Positions 18,401 to 26,104 of a stretch of DNA of 64,000 nt are shown here, piece after piece. The position numbers and the translations under genes are program-made. The stretch lies in contig NZ_JAEDOX010000008.1 in NCBI RefSeq assembly GCF_017872555.1, forward strand, positions 62,001 to 126,000, written 5' to 3'. The stretch's first letter is position 1. Each line of letters begins with the position of its first letter. Source of the DNA: Ruegeria sp. HKCCSA071. Lineage in GTDB: Bacteria; Pseudomonadota; Alphaproteobacteria; Rhodobacterales; Rhodobacteraceae. The notes under the pieces are model-generated. The model saw nothing but the letters and a program-made list of their open reading frames with translations. It ran no database searches and was not told the origin of the DNA.

Positions 18401-18635
18401 TGTAGCCACGATCTTTGCAGCACTGATACCCATCATGTACGGCACCGGTACAGGCTCTGAAATCATGCAGCGGATCGCTGCGCCGATGATTGGGGGCATG
18501 GTGACAGCGACCCTTCTTACGCTTTTTGTCATTCCCGCAATATTCGTGATTTGGAAACGGCTCGCGCTCAATCGCGTGAACCGAGAGATCTCCCACACGA
18601 TCCAGGAAGTGCCCCCTGCGCTTCCGGCAGAATAA
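15456..18635 (+). CDS. cusA: CusA/CzcA-type heavy-metal RND efflux pump
   Basis: A 1059-residue proton-driven inner-membrane pump of the HME-RND family, with the expected layout of two repeats of one plus five membrane segments flanking two large periplasmic loops. The N-terminus has the typical DAIPDLSDVQV and YPGQAPQVVE sequences. It starts at GTG 15456 inside the cusB stop, so the two are translationally coupled. With CusB and an outer-membrane channel it would export Cu(I)/Ag(I) from the periplasm. No outer-membrane channel (CusC-like) gene is in the window. The neighbouring CusF modules argue for Cu/Ag rather than Zn/Co/Cd. Confidence 0.93.
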   Translation: MITAIIRSSLANRFVILALAFMIGVAGIWAIRETPVDAIPDLSDVQVIVRTPYPGQAPQVVENQITYPLATALLAVPGAKDVRGFSFFGDSFVYVVFEDGTDLYWARSRVLEYLGQITGSLPEGVSPQLGPDATGVGWIYQYALVDRTGNHDLAQLRTLQDWFLKYELQAVEGVSEVATIGGMVKQYQVVVDPNKLRAYDITLAQLRTAIQAANRETGGSVIEMGEAEFMVRSSGYIDELSDLASAPLMVNDRGAALTLGDVAEIRLGPEMRRGVGELDGQGDAVGGVVILRWGGNALATIKAVEARIEELRSNLPEGVEIITTYDRSGVIERAIDNLQKKLTQEFIVVVLVCAAFLLHLRSSLVILLSLPLGIFAAFILMKAQGVNANIMSLGGIAIAIGAMVDASIVMIEAMHRRLEKEKLTAENRWRIVQECASEVGPALFYSLAIITVSFLPVFVLENQEGRLFSPLAYTKTYAMAAAAILSITLVPVLMGYFVRGRILPERKNPLNRLVVFVYRPFLDAAIAWPWATTLLAGVLVTSMWYPYQRIGSEFMPELNEGDFLYMPSFYPGISTGKAREVLQQTNRLIATVPEVETVHGKVGRAETATDPAPLTMVETTIQLKPEEEWRPGMTMEKIRNELDRIVQVPGVTNVWIQPIKNRIDMLATGIRTPVGVKISGTDLEVITDIGIEVERAVADIDGTASAYAERPVGGRFIEIDVKRDAASRYMMSVREVQDVVQTAIGGMQVSESVEGLERFPINLRYPQAWRDSPERLENLPVVTPSGAHVPLSALADIRIVDGPGMIRSENARRTGFVFIDIAGRDLGGYVAEAQEVVTEKVDLPPGYSLTWSGQYEYIERMQDRLTIVAPATLLIITLMLFLAFNRVIEVGIILAALPVALAGGVWFLWYLNFDISIAVLVGFIALAGVAVETAIVMLLYLNLAWEKRRGLAQSEQRKLTRDDIEDAVFEGAVLRVRPKVMTVATIFAALIPIMYGTGTGSEIMQRIAAPMIGGMVTATLLTLFVIPAIFVIWKRLALNRVNREISHTIQEVPPALPAE

Positions 18636-18664
18636 TACCCACAACCTTGAAACAGGAGCATCTG

Positions 18665-19006
18665 ATGAAAACTTTGACTGCAATTTTGGCCCTATTGGCC
18701 GTGTCTACAACATCCGGCATCGCGCAAACGAACCACGGCATGGACCATTCCAACATGCCCATGTCTTCCGAACAGATGGAAGGTGCGGTCCACGCAAAGG
18801 CTTTGGTGAACTCAATTGGCGACGAAACCGCTAACGTCAGCCATGATCCGATCCCCGAGATCGGGTGGCCCGCGATGACGATGGATTTGCAGCTTCTTGA
18901 GAATGCCCAGATGATGGGTGAGATCAGCGCAGGTGACGAAGTCACACTGATGTTGGTCAAAAGCGATGATGGTATGTATGCGATCGGCGCGATCATGAAA
19001 AACTGA
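18665..19006 (+). CDS. cusF: CusF-like periplasmic copper chaperone
   Basis: A 113-residue secreted protein: signal peptide (to about residue 20), a His/Met-rich linker and one CusF barrel with the copper ligands in SHDPIPEIG and WPAMTMD (His, Trp, Met, Met). CusF feeds Cu(I) or Ag(I) to CusB/CusA through cation-pi and thioether contacts. It lies 29 nt after cusA behind AGGAG. It is the canonical version of the module fused four times to CusB. Confidence 0.9.
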   Translation: MKTLTAILALLAVSTTSGIAQTNHGMDHSNMPMSSEQMEGAVHAKALVNSIGDETANVSHDPIPEIGWPAMTMDLQLLENAQMMGEISAGDEVTLMLVKSDDGMYAIGAIMKN

Positions 19007-19571
19007 GTCTGTTGATGCGGCAGCTATTCACCAATGATGTGATTGTTCGCCGTTTCAACGACTGTAGGAAATTCTATGAACTAAGAGAAATGGAGTAGGA
19101 GCCACTCAAGAACCAAATCGTATTTCAACGATCTGTGGCTCTGCTCATAAGTTATCAGTCCATTGTCGGTTAAAGGCGCTTTAAGCAATTCGTTGACTGA
19201 TTGAAGCTCCAAAGCTCAGAAAATCTTCCGGCTATACTGATTGAACAGAGCAATCCAGGCAAGCAGTACACAAACTGCCAACGCTTCGGTATCTCCGGCC
19301 CGCGCCACTGCAGTTAAACTGCGCAAAATTCTGGAGCTACTTGCGCAGCCCAGTGGAAATCTGACCGACAAGCAAATCCCACCTAAAACATTTCACAATT
19401 GGAATGTGTGTACTACATTGTCGCCGAGATGACTTCACGCGGCCATTCAACGGACCAGCGTCGAATTGTCTGGGGCGTTGCCTTGTTGGTTTTTGCTTCA
19501 GTCGAAAACGCAGCGCGGAGCGGTCAAAATGAGGATATCTCCAGGGCGACGACTTGGGAAAACGATACGAC
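19007..19571. other. 565-nt intergenic region
   Basis: I see no supported gene. Short open frames occur (for example 19241-19432) but lack ribosome-binding sites and any recognisable protein sequence. No terminator with a good T-run follows cusF. The stretch separates the cus genes from a methyltransferase and may hold decayed sequence. Confidence 0.4.
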
Positions 19572-20192
19572 ATGACAGCTAACACAAGAGAGCACTGGGA
19601 CGATGTCTATGGCGAGAAGTTTGACACCCAATTGAGTTGGCACGAGGATGATCCAGAGATATCGCTTGAACTCATCGAGTTGATCAGAGTGTCTAAGCCT
19701 TCATCCGTCATCGACATTGGTGGAGGTACATCTCGTCTTGCTGGAGCGTTGCTTGCGAAGGGGCTCCATGACGTGACAGTTCTCGATCTATCGCAGGTCG
19801 CGTTGGACACGGCCCGGGAAAGGTTGGGGCGCGCCGCTGAAACAGTCACTTGGATTTCTGCAGATATAACTTCTTGGGTCCCCGATCGCAGATATGACGT
19901 CTGGCATGATAGGGCGGTTTTTCACTTTCTCGTGGATACATCGCAACGCGCGGCCTATCTGGAAAGCGTGAAGAAAGGGGTAAAAATTGGCGGCCATGTG
20001 ATCATTGCTACGTTTGCACTTGATGGGCCGGAGACTTGCAGTGGTCTCCCTGTCGCCCGCTATAGTCCGAGCGATATCGCCGTGCTTTTTGAGGAACACT
20101 TTGAACTCGTCGCGCATCGCCATCACCTGCACCAAACCTCTTGGGGGGAAAGTCAGTCTTTCCAGTTCAGTGTTCTCCGCCGCTGCGTTTGA
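19572..20192 (+). CDS. class I SAM-dependent methyltransferase
   Basis: A 206-residue cytoplasmic enzyme. The SAM-binding motif is VIDIGGGTSRLA near residue 45, with VTVLDLS as motif II and a later WHDRAVFHFL segment. This type includes small-molecule methyltransferases; the substrate cannot be read from sequence. The start at ATG 19572 is not backed by a strong ribosome-binding site, and TTG 19554 is an alternative. It is convergent with the histidine kinase gene. Methyltransferases of this type occur in metalloid and metal clusters, but nothing here proves such a role. Confidence 0.75.
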   Translation: MTANTREHWDDVYGEKFDTQLSWHEDDPEISLELIELIRVSKPSSVIDIGGGTSRLAGALLAKGLHDVTVLDLSQVALDTARERLGRAAETVTWISADITSWVPDRRYDVWHDRAVFHFLVDTSQRAAYLESVKKGVKIGGHVIIATFALDGPETCSGLPVARYSPSDIAVLFEEHFELVAHRHHLHQTSWGESQSFQFSVLRRCV

Positions 20193-20265
20193 GCCCACAC
20201 CTGAAACTGGCCCAAAGCGGTACGCTTCCAATAAGCTTTCGGGGCATGCCGATTGTGTTCACAAG

Positions 20266-21663
20266 TTACGTTTGGCCCTCAAAAACTGGCAGAACCACCT
20301 TAGCGCACAAGCCGCCAGTTTCCCCGTTTAGCAATTCTATCGTGCCACCGTGCGACTGGATGATCGTACGTGCGATCGACAGCCCCAAGCCGGTTCCGCC
20401 AGTCTCTCGCGAGCGGGATGTTTCAAGCCGCACGAATGGGTCGAATACCGCATCGAGCATATGCTCGGGGATGCCGGGCCCCTGATCCTGGATCAATATT
20501 TTTGCCTCATTCCCCTCTTGCATGACTGAGACGTTGGCCCGGGCACCATACCGGCAGGCGTTTTCAATGATATTGCGCAGAGCTCGCTTCATCAGCATCG
20601 GCCGAAGCGTGACGGCCGGATTGTCTGCGACCGATACTTCAACCGTGTCACCGGCTTGCACAATGTCTTCGGTCGTTTTGGTTACGAATTCACCAATTGG
20701 GACGGTACTGGAAGGTTCGCGCGTGGCCACGCCCTTGGCAAATGACAGGGTGGAGTCCACCATCTCCTGCATTTCCTCGATGGTCTCGATCAGATGGTCA
20801 CGGGTCTCCTCTTCCTCCACCAGTTCGGCGCGAACCCGCAATCCCGTCAGTGGCGACCGCAAATCGTGACCCAGCGCCCCCAATAGTCTGGTCCGATCGG
20901 CAACATAGCGAGTCAGCCTATCACGCATATGGTTGAACGCCTGCGTCAAATCTCGCACCTCGGTCGGACCAGAAACCGTCAGTTCCTGGACGTCTTCACC
21001 GCGACCAAACTGGTCTGCAGCCAGTGACAGGCGGCGCAACGGGCCGGTCAGCCGTGTCAGTAGAAACCAAATGGCTGCTCCAAGAATTAAAGTTGCAGTG
21101 AAACCGAAGCTGACGAAGGACTGCAAAGGCCATTGCAGAGGAGGGTTATGGAACCGGGTATCCACGTTGAGCCATTGATCGGTCGTCAGAGCGATCGACA
21201 GCTGCATTTCAATTGCGGAAACGTGATCACGCATCATTGCCATGTGCATTTCAGCCATTGTAGACGGAACACCTTCAACCGGCAGCATATCGGGAGAGAA
21301 CTCATGCAACTCTACCCGGATGGGACGGTTTTCATAGCCTGGCAGAATTCTGCGGATTGTGTTTTCGACCGTCCCACCAGCGCTATGTCCGGTGTGATCG
21401 ACTGCGGGCGTATCTGTAAGGCTGAAACGCACCAGTGGAGAACTTGCCGCCCGCAGGATCGCGTCGTGCATCTCGGGTGGAGCTTCTTCAATCAGCCGCG
21501 CGATGTTTGCGGCGCGTCCGGCGGTTTCCAGGCCAAGGGCCATGTGCACTGCCATTGAGCGTTCGTCGACGAACAGCCACAGGCTGACCAGTTGCGCGGC
21601 AGCCAGCGCGGCGATGATCAAAAGGATAAGCTGACCGCGCAGACTTTGGGCAAAGGCTTTCAT
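20266..21663 (-). CDS. two-component sensor histidine kinase
   Basis: A 465-residue membrane kinase. It has two membrane segments flanking a periplasmic sensor domain of about 140 residues with several Met/His residues (for example MAEMHMAMMRDH). A HAMP domain follows, then the H-box GHDLRSPLTGLR, the N-box IIENACRYG and the ATP-lid motifs DQGPGIP and GGTGLGLSIA. The ATG at 21663 overlaps the response-regulator stop (ATGA). The Met/His-rich sensor loop next to a copper island suggests it senses periplasmic copper or silver, as CusS does. That is inference. Confidence 0.9.
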   Translation of the reverse strand: MKAFAQSLRGQLILLIIAALAAAQLVSLWLFVDERSMAVHMALGLETAGRAANIARLIEEAPPEMHDAILRAASSPLVRFSLTDTPAVDHTGHSAGGTVENTIRRILPGYENRPIRVELHEFSPDMLPVEGVPSTMAEMHMAMMRDHVSAIEMQLSIALTTDQWLNVDTRFHNPPLQWPLQSFVSFGFTATLILGAAIWFLLTRLTGPLRRLSLAADQFGRGEDVQELTVSGPTEVRDLTQAFNHMRDRLTRYVADRTRLLGALGHDLRSPLTGLRVRAELVEEEETRDHLIETIEEMQEMVDSTLSFAKGVATREPSSTVPIGEFVTKTTEDIVQAGDTVEVSVADNPAVTLRPMLMKRALRNIIENACRYGARANVSVMQEGNEAKILIQDQGPGIPEHMLDAVFDPFVRLETSRSRETGGTGLGLSIARTIIQSHGGTIELLNGETGGLCAKVVLPVFEGQT

Positions 21664-22385
21664 CCCGTAAGCTCGCTCACGTCGGTCGACAGGCAATAAC
21701 CGCCACCTCTTATCGTGGTGATGAGCTTCGGCCGCGTTGGGTCAGCTTCGATCTTGCGACGCAAGCGGCTGACCTGGTTGTCGATCGTACGGTCGAACAA
21801 GTGCGGGCTGCGGCCGGCGGTCAAATCCAGCAGTTCGTCTCGCGACAGGAGTTTGCGGGGCCGCTGCAGGAATACGGCCAGCAGCCGGACATCGGCGGTG
21901 GTCAGACTTTCTTCGGCCCCTTCGGCGGATATCAAGGTGCGACTGTCGGCATCCAGAACCCAGCTTCCAAAGGCGATCCGTTTGCCGCTCAGATCGCCAG
22001 CCGGGGGGACGGTGGTTTCGGAACGCCGCAGGATCGCCTTGATCCGGGCCAGCAATTCACGTGGGTTGAATGGTTTGGGCAGGTAGTCATCGGCGCCGAT
22101 CTCTAAACCCACGATACGGTCGGTGTCATCGCTGAGGGCTGTCAGCATCAGGATCGGCGGGCCACCGGCCGCGGACAGGCGGCGACAGACCGACAATCCG
22201 TTTTCGCCCGGCATCATGATGTCGAGTACGATAAGATCAATCCGACCGGCCGCCAGTCGTGCGTCCATCTCGGTTGCGTCGCGCGCGGTACTGGCGCGCA
22301 ACCCATTCTTTTCCAGATAGCGGCTGACAGCATCACGGATTTCGCGGTGGTCGTCGACAATCAAGATATGTGGTGCTTCAGTCAT
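21660..22385 (-). CDS. OmpR-family response regulator
   Basis: A 241-residue regulator. The receiver domain has the acidic pair near residue 12 and the phospho-acceptor Asp in IVLDIMMPGENG. The C-terminal winged helix (RRKIEADP and TIRGGGYCL) is of OmpR/PhoB type. It starts at ATG 22385 and precedes its kinase in one operon. The divergent gap at 22386-22557 carries repeats that could be its binding site, so it probably controls both its own operon and the rightward EF-hand gene. Confidence 0.9.
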   Translation of the reverse strand: MTEAPHILIVDDHREIRDAVSRYLEKNGLRASTARDATEMDARLAAGRIDLIVLDIMMPGENGLSVCRRLSAAGGPPILMLTALSDDTDRIVGLEIGADDYLPKPFNPRELLARIKAILRRSETTVPPAGDLSGKRIAFGSWVLDADSRTLISAEGAEESLTTADVRLLAVFLQRPRKLLSRDELLDLTAGRSPHLFDRTIDNQVSRLRRKIEADPTRPKLITTIRGGGYCLSTDVSELTG

Positions 22386-22427
22386 GGCGCAATCATAAGC
22401 CCCGGCGCGGTACAAATCCCGGCTTTT

Positions 22428-22474
22428 TTGTATCCCTTTGTATCAGTTGGGCGGGCTGCGACACAACGATACAA
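22428..22474. promoter_or_regulatory. repeat operator, probably for the response regulator
   Basis: TTGTATC occurs at 22428-22434 and again at 22438-22444, a direct repeat with a 10-bp period. The inverse, GATACAA, lies at 22468-22474. Direct repeats with one helical turn between them are the usual site for OmpR-family dimers. The cluster lies in the divergent gap between the regulator and the EF-hand gene. Confidence 0.65.
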
Positions 22475-22557
22475 ACCGGGTTGAGCAGGGGGGTGGTGGC
22501 GCGACCGAGGGCGGCCATATGCTTTGTGTAGAAACAAAAACCCGAGAGGTGAAAGTC

Positions 22558-23073
22558 ATGAAACGTACCTTCACGCTGGCCGCTGGAGCCATTGCCGCGA
22601 CTTTGATGGCGCTGCCCGCGCTTGCCGCCGGTCAGCATGGCAGCAGCGCGCAGATGCAGGGCCATGAGGGCGGCATGATGCAGGGTGCGCCCGGCGGCAT
22701 GATGGGCGATCACGCAGGCATGATGCAAATGATGGTGAAAATGCATGGCCAGATGATGGGCGGCAACTGGCTGGCGGTTCTGGACATGGACGAGGACGGT
22801 CGCCCGAGCGAATCTGAGATCGCCGAAGGTCTGAAGGCCCGGATGCAGGCGCATGACGTCAATGGAGATGGCAACCTGTCGATTGATGAGTTCGAAGCGC
22901 TGCATTCCGGGATGATCCGCGAAACCATGGTGGACCGATTTCAGCATCTTGATGCCAATGGCGATGGCGTTGTGACCACAGGGGAAATCGAGAAAGGCGC
23001 AAAGACGATGTCGCCGAAACACGGCATGAAGGCCTCGAAACCTGTGACAAAGGCTTCTGAAACCAACAACTGA
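22558..23073 (+). CDS. secreted EF-hand protein with Met/His-rich N-terminus
   Basis: A 171-residue protein. A signal peptide (to about residue 22) is followed by a Met/Gly/His-rich stretch (about residues 23-60). Three EF-hand-like loops of the form DxDxDG or DxNxDG follow, in DMDEDGRPSE, DVNGDGNLSI and DANGDGVVTT. Such loops bind Ca2+; the Met/His stretch could bind copper. It lies behind the repeat operator and is the first gene of a rightward group. The pairing with a two-component system suggests envelope stress or metal response. Confidence 0.8.
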   Translation: MKRTFTLAAGAIAATLMALPALAAGQHGSSAQMQGHEGGMMQGAPGGMMGDHAGMMQMMVKMHGQMMGGNWLAVLDMDEDGRPSESEIAEGLKARMQAHDVNGDGNLSIDEFEALHSGMIRETMVDRFQHLDANGDGVVTTGEIEKGAKTMSPKHGMKASKPVTKASETNN

Positions 23074-23130
23074 AACGCAACCGTGTAGCCGGGTCATCGC
23101 ACTCGGCACAAACCACTGAGGAACAAAGCG

Positions 23131-23238
23131 ATGATGGGCTATGGCGCTGGAATGGGGTTTGGAATGATCTGGATGTTGCTGATCGCAGTGTTGATCGTTC
23201 TGGCGATCGTAGCGCTGATCAAATACATCGCTAAGTGA
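23131..23238 (+). CDS. 35-residue single-span membrane protein
   Basis: A very short product that starts with a Met/Gly-rich MMGYGAGMGFGM segment, continues as one hydrophobic helix and ends with IKYIAK. A GAGGAA element lies just upstream of the ATG. Similar tiny membrane proteins occur next to metal genes, but this one has no named family that I know. It is probably co-transcribed with the EF-hand gene. Confidence 0.55.
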   Translation: MMGYGAGMGFGMIWMLLIAVLIVLAIVALIKYIAK

Positions 23239-23297
23239 CCTCGGAATCCGTCACTCCCGTTTAGGGGTGGAGGGCTATGTCATAGGAGGAACGAAAG

Positions 23298-24047
23298 CTG
23301 GAGGGCCTGCACAGCAATAGCCGTTTGGTTTTCATCGCGGTTTTGATCGCGTTGCTGATCGCCACCATCTGGTTGTGGCTGTCTGGCGCGTTGGACGCAG
23401 GACTATCGCGCGAAGTCATTACTGCGTGGGTGGATTGGGCCGGCCCGTTCGGACCCGTTGTCATCATCGGCTTCATGACAGCCGCAGTGGTTGCCAGCCC
23501 AATCCCCAGCGCTCCGATCGCTGTCGCTGCCGGGGTGGCATATGGGCATGGGCTGGGAACCGCATTGGTTGCTATCGGAGCGGAGTTGGGGGCGCTGCTG
23601 GCGTTCCTGATAGCCCGTTGGTTGGGGCGCGACGCGCTGCGCCAGTGGTTCGGCGACAAGCTGGACTTGGGGTTGCTTGGATCGCAGAATGCCCTGATGT
23701 TGACCGTGTTCACCAGCCGCCTGATGCCTTTCGTTTCTTTCGACATGGTCAGCTATGCCGCCGGTCTGACCCGACTTCAATTTTGGCGGTTCGCACTGGC
23801 CACCTTGGCTGGACTCCTGCCGGCCAGTTTCGTTCTGGCCCATCTGGGCAGCCAGATTACCGAAACCGCGACAGGCGGCACCAGCCTTGCGGTTATCGGG
23901 CTTGGGCTGTTGACGGGGGCGCCACTTATCTGGTTGGCTTGGAAACGCAAGATGCCTGTTGGCTCTTCAGACCACGAATTGAGCCAGATCAATGCGACCG
24001 GTCCAAGCGGCCCTAAACTGTTGGAGAATGGAGGAAACCCTAAGTGA
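23298..24047 (+). CDS. TVP38/TMEM64 (DedA-like) membrane protein
   Basis: About 249 residues with six or so membrane segments and the family's central signature (PSAPIAVAAGVAYG and FTSRLMPFVSFDMVSYAAG). Members are thought to move lipids or small solutes, and many lie beside metal genes. The start is unusual. The best ribosome-binding site, AGGAGG at 23284-23289, is 8 nt before a CTG at 23298. The next common start, TTG 23325, has no such site and would begin inside the first hydrophobic stretch. The stop overlaps the next gene. Confidence 0.8.
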   Translation: MEGLHSNSRLVFIAVLIALLIATIWLWLSGALDAGLSREVITAWVDWAGPFGPVVIIGFMTAAVVASPIPSAPIAVAAGVAYGHGLGTALVAIGAELGALLAFLIARWLGRDALRQWFGDKLDLGLLGSQNALMLTVFTSRLMPFVSFDMVSYAAGLTRLQFWRFALATLAGLLPASFVLAHLGSQITETATGGTSLAVIGLGLLTGAPLIWLAWKRKMPVGSSDHELSQINATGPSGPKLLENGGNPK

Positions 24048-24412
24048 TCCGCGCACAATGGATATCAACTGCGACACGGACGGCCCGAGCCATGGGCCGG
24101 CTGCAGGTCCTGTTGATCTGTGCGTTGGTGGTTTCGATGCTGATCTCTGTTGTGCCGTCCCATGCCGGGCATGACATCGCGAAGGCCGCCACCCAGGCCG
24201 AGCTTGTGATCGATGACAGCGGTGGGTATCCCGCGTCTCATCCATCAGAAGAATTAGACTGCTCAGTGCACCCGGGCTGCTATGCGATGGCAGTTATGGC
24301 GGCACCTGAATTGCTCTCGATGCGTATTGCTACGCCCGTGGCGCCAGAACGGTTCCGGCCACGCGCAAGCCTGCCGGTCGCACCACTACCACATCCGCCA
24401 AACCTGTCCTGA
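24044..24412 (+). CDS. small secreted Cys/His/Pro protein
   Basis: A 122-residue product from GTG 24044, overlapping the TVP38 stop; ATG 24092 is an alternative that puts the hydrophobic signal directly at the N-terminus. After the signal come several His residues, a CSVHPGC motif and a Pro-rich tail ending HPPNLS. The plan matches the products at 4852 and 12796. The function is unknown; a periplasmic metal-binding role is inferred. Confidence 0.5.
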   Translation: MIRAQWISTATRTARAMGRLQVLLICALVVSMLISVVPSHAGHDIAKAATQAELVIDDSGGYPASHPSEELDCSVHPGCYAMAVMAAPELLSMRIATPVAPERFRPRASLPVAPLPHPPNLS

Positions 24413-24496
24413 ACGTGACCGGCAATGGCTCCGGAATCGCTCCGGGGTCTTGCCCAAGCCGTTGATTGCGGCCCAACTCAGTTCAGGACACTTACC

Positions 24497-24856
24497 ATGC
24501 TTACCATTCTGTACTTTTTCGTCACGGGCGTGGTGCTATTCGCACTGTTGCGCCTGACCTGTGGCCCCTGTGTGATGGGGACACAAGAACATCATCCCGG
24601 TGTTCCGGTGACAACCCTTGGCTGGGCGCTCAGCCTGTTTCTGGCCGCAACCTACCTGCTGTGCGTGGCCTTTGACCTGATCTTTCCAAGTTTTGCCATG
24701 TACCGGGCTTGGATCGGCCTGATGCCCGGAATGACTTGGCTCAGCCTGCCCTCATTCCTGTTGGGACTGTTATGGGCGTTTCTCTACGGCTGGTACGCCG
24801 CGTTGCTGTTCGGCGGACTGTTCAATGTCTTTGCGGCTCGCACAAAACTCAACTGA
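24497..24856 (+). CDS. DUF5676 membrane protein
   Basis: A 119-residue protein with about three membrane segments. An early CGPCVMG motif follows the first helix, and the C-terminal part (GLLWAFLYGWYAALLFGGLFN) fits DUF5676. These proteins accompany copper and silver clusters; no function is established. It sits between the small secreted protein and another tiny membrane gene, with short spacers that suggest one operon. Confidence 0.7.
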   Translation: MLTILYFFVTGVVLFALLRLTCGPCVMGTQEHHPGVPVTTLGWALSLFLAATYLLCVAFDLIFPSFAMYRAWIGLMPGMTWLSLPSFLLGLLWAFLYGWYAALLFGGLFNVFAARTKLN

Positions 24857-24872
24857 TTGAAAGGACAAAGCC

Positions 24873-24992
24873 ATGAAGGCCATCGCTCTGACCCTGCTTT
24901 TGACGCCCTTCCTGATGGCCGTCATCTACCGGATTTTTCTGCACGTGCCCGCCAATGCGCGCGTTTCAGTTGACGAAAGGAAACCTAAATGA
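24873..24992 (+). CDS. 39-residue membrane peptide
   Basis: A short product with one hydrophobic helix and a basic tail ending ERKPK. AAAGGA lies before the ATG. Its stop overlaps the ATG of the beta-propeller gene (ATGA), a pattern typical of real coupled genes. No family is recognised. Confidence 0.5.
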   Translation: MKAIALTLLLTPFLMAVIYRIFLHVPANARVSVDERKPK

Positions 24993-26038
24993 CCCTGTTC
25001 AATCTGGCCGCAGGCCTGTCCGTCGCAGCTTTGACTGCGCCTTCGCTCACGCTGGCGGCAACCGTGTTCATTCCCGAAGGCAGCGCGGACTCGGTTCTGG
25101 TGATCGACTCCGAAACCGGCAAGACCGTCGAGCGGCTGCCGAGGCTCGTGGCGGTCCATGGGCTGGCCGGCGCGCCCGGCTTTAAGTACCTGGTCGCGGG
25201 CAGCTACGCAGAAACCGAGGCCACAACGCCACCAAAACCCGAAGGTATGTCCAAGGATGAACACGCTGCGCACCACGCCAAGCGCGATGTCACTGCGTTG
25301 CCCAAAGACAAGGGGCGGAGCCTGCTGACGATCCTTGATGCGGAAACACGCGAGGTCGTCCGCCAGATCGAGGTTCCAGGTGCGGTGCATCACACTGCGG
25401 TGTCGCCCGACGGGCGGTTCGCGGTGGCGACCCATCCGGGCGGTGACGGTATTTCGATCGTCGATCTCGATAAGCTCAGCTTCCTTGGTTTCGTAGCAAC
25501 CGGGCCAATGCCCAACTATGCGGTATTCGCGCCTGACGGCGACAGGGTCTATGTCACCAATACCGGCAATGGTACACTTAGCGAAGTGGATGTCGTCAAA
25601 GGCTTCGTCGTACGCAACATGCCCGTCGGCGAAGGCCCTGAGCATCTTGTACTTAACGCCACCGGCAGCGCCGCCTTCGTAGCCGACAGTGATGGTGGCA
25701 AGGCCTTCCGCGTAGATCTTGCCAGCGGTTCTGTCACCGAAACCTATGACATTGGAGGCGAGTTGCACGGGATCGGCCTGTCCGACCGCGAGGGCGTACT
25801 GTTCGTGGCCGCCAAAGGCACCGACCGGTTGTTGTCGATTGATCTTGCTACGGGCAAACAGCGCTCGACCAACCTGTCACCGGCACCTTATCACCTGACG
25901 ACCATACCGAACTCAGGCAAAGTGATGGTATCAAGCCGAACCGAACCGAAGGTCTGGATCGTCGATCAAGTCAGCCTGACGGCTATTACCGAAATGCCGA
26001 TACTGGGTGAGGGCCACCAGATGGTTGTTCTGCCCTGA
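24989..26038 (+). CDS. secreted YVTN/YncE-type beta-propeller protein
   Basis: A 349-residue protein with a signal peptide and repeated 40-residue blades of the YVTN family (for example VYVTNTGNGTLSEVDV and TGKQRSTNLS). A His/Lys-rich insertion (MSKDEHAAHHAKRDV) occurs near residue 90. Such propellers act as binding scaffolds in the periplasm; YncE-like members have been linked to metal stress. No heme-binding or catalytic motif is visible. It follows the coupled 39-residue peptide gene. Confidence 0.8.
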   Translation: MTLFNLAAGLSVAALTAPSLTLAATVFIPEGSADSVLVIDSETGKTVERLPRLVAVHGLAGAPGFKYLVAGSYAETEATTPPKPEGMSKDEHAAHHAKRDVTALPKDKGRSLLTILDAETREVVRQIEVPGAVHHTAVSPDGRFAVATHPGGDGISIVDLDKLSFLGFVATGPMPNYAVFAPDGDRVYVTNTGNGTLSEVDVVKGFVVRNMPVGEGPEHLVLNATGSAAFVADSDGGKAFRVDLASGSVTETYDIGGELHGIGLSDREGVLFVAAKGTDRLLSIDLATGKQRSTNLSPAPYHLTTIPNSGKVMVSSRTEPKVWIVDQVSLTAITEMPILGEGHQMVVLP

Positions 26039-26104
26039 AGGACTGTGCCCGGCATTGCGTAATTAAACGGCTCTACGACCAAAGCTTAAACCAGGGAGCA
26101 GAAC

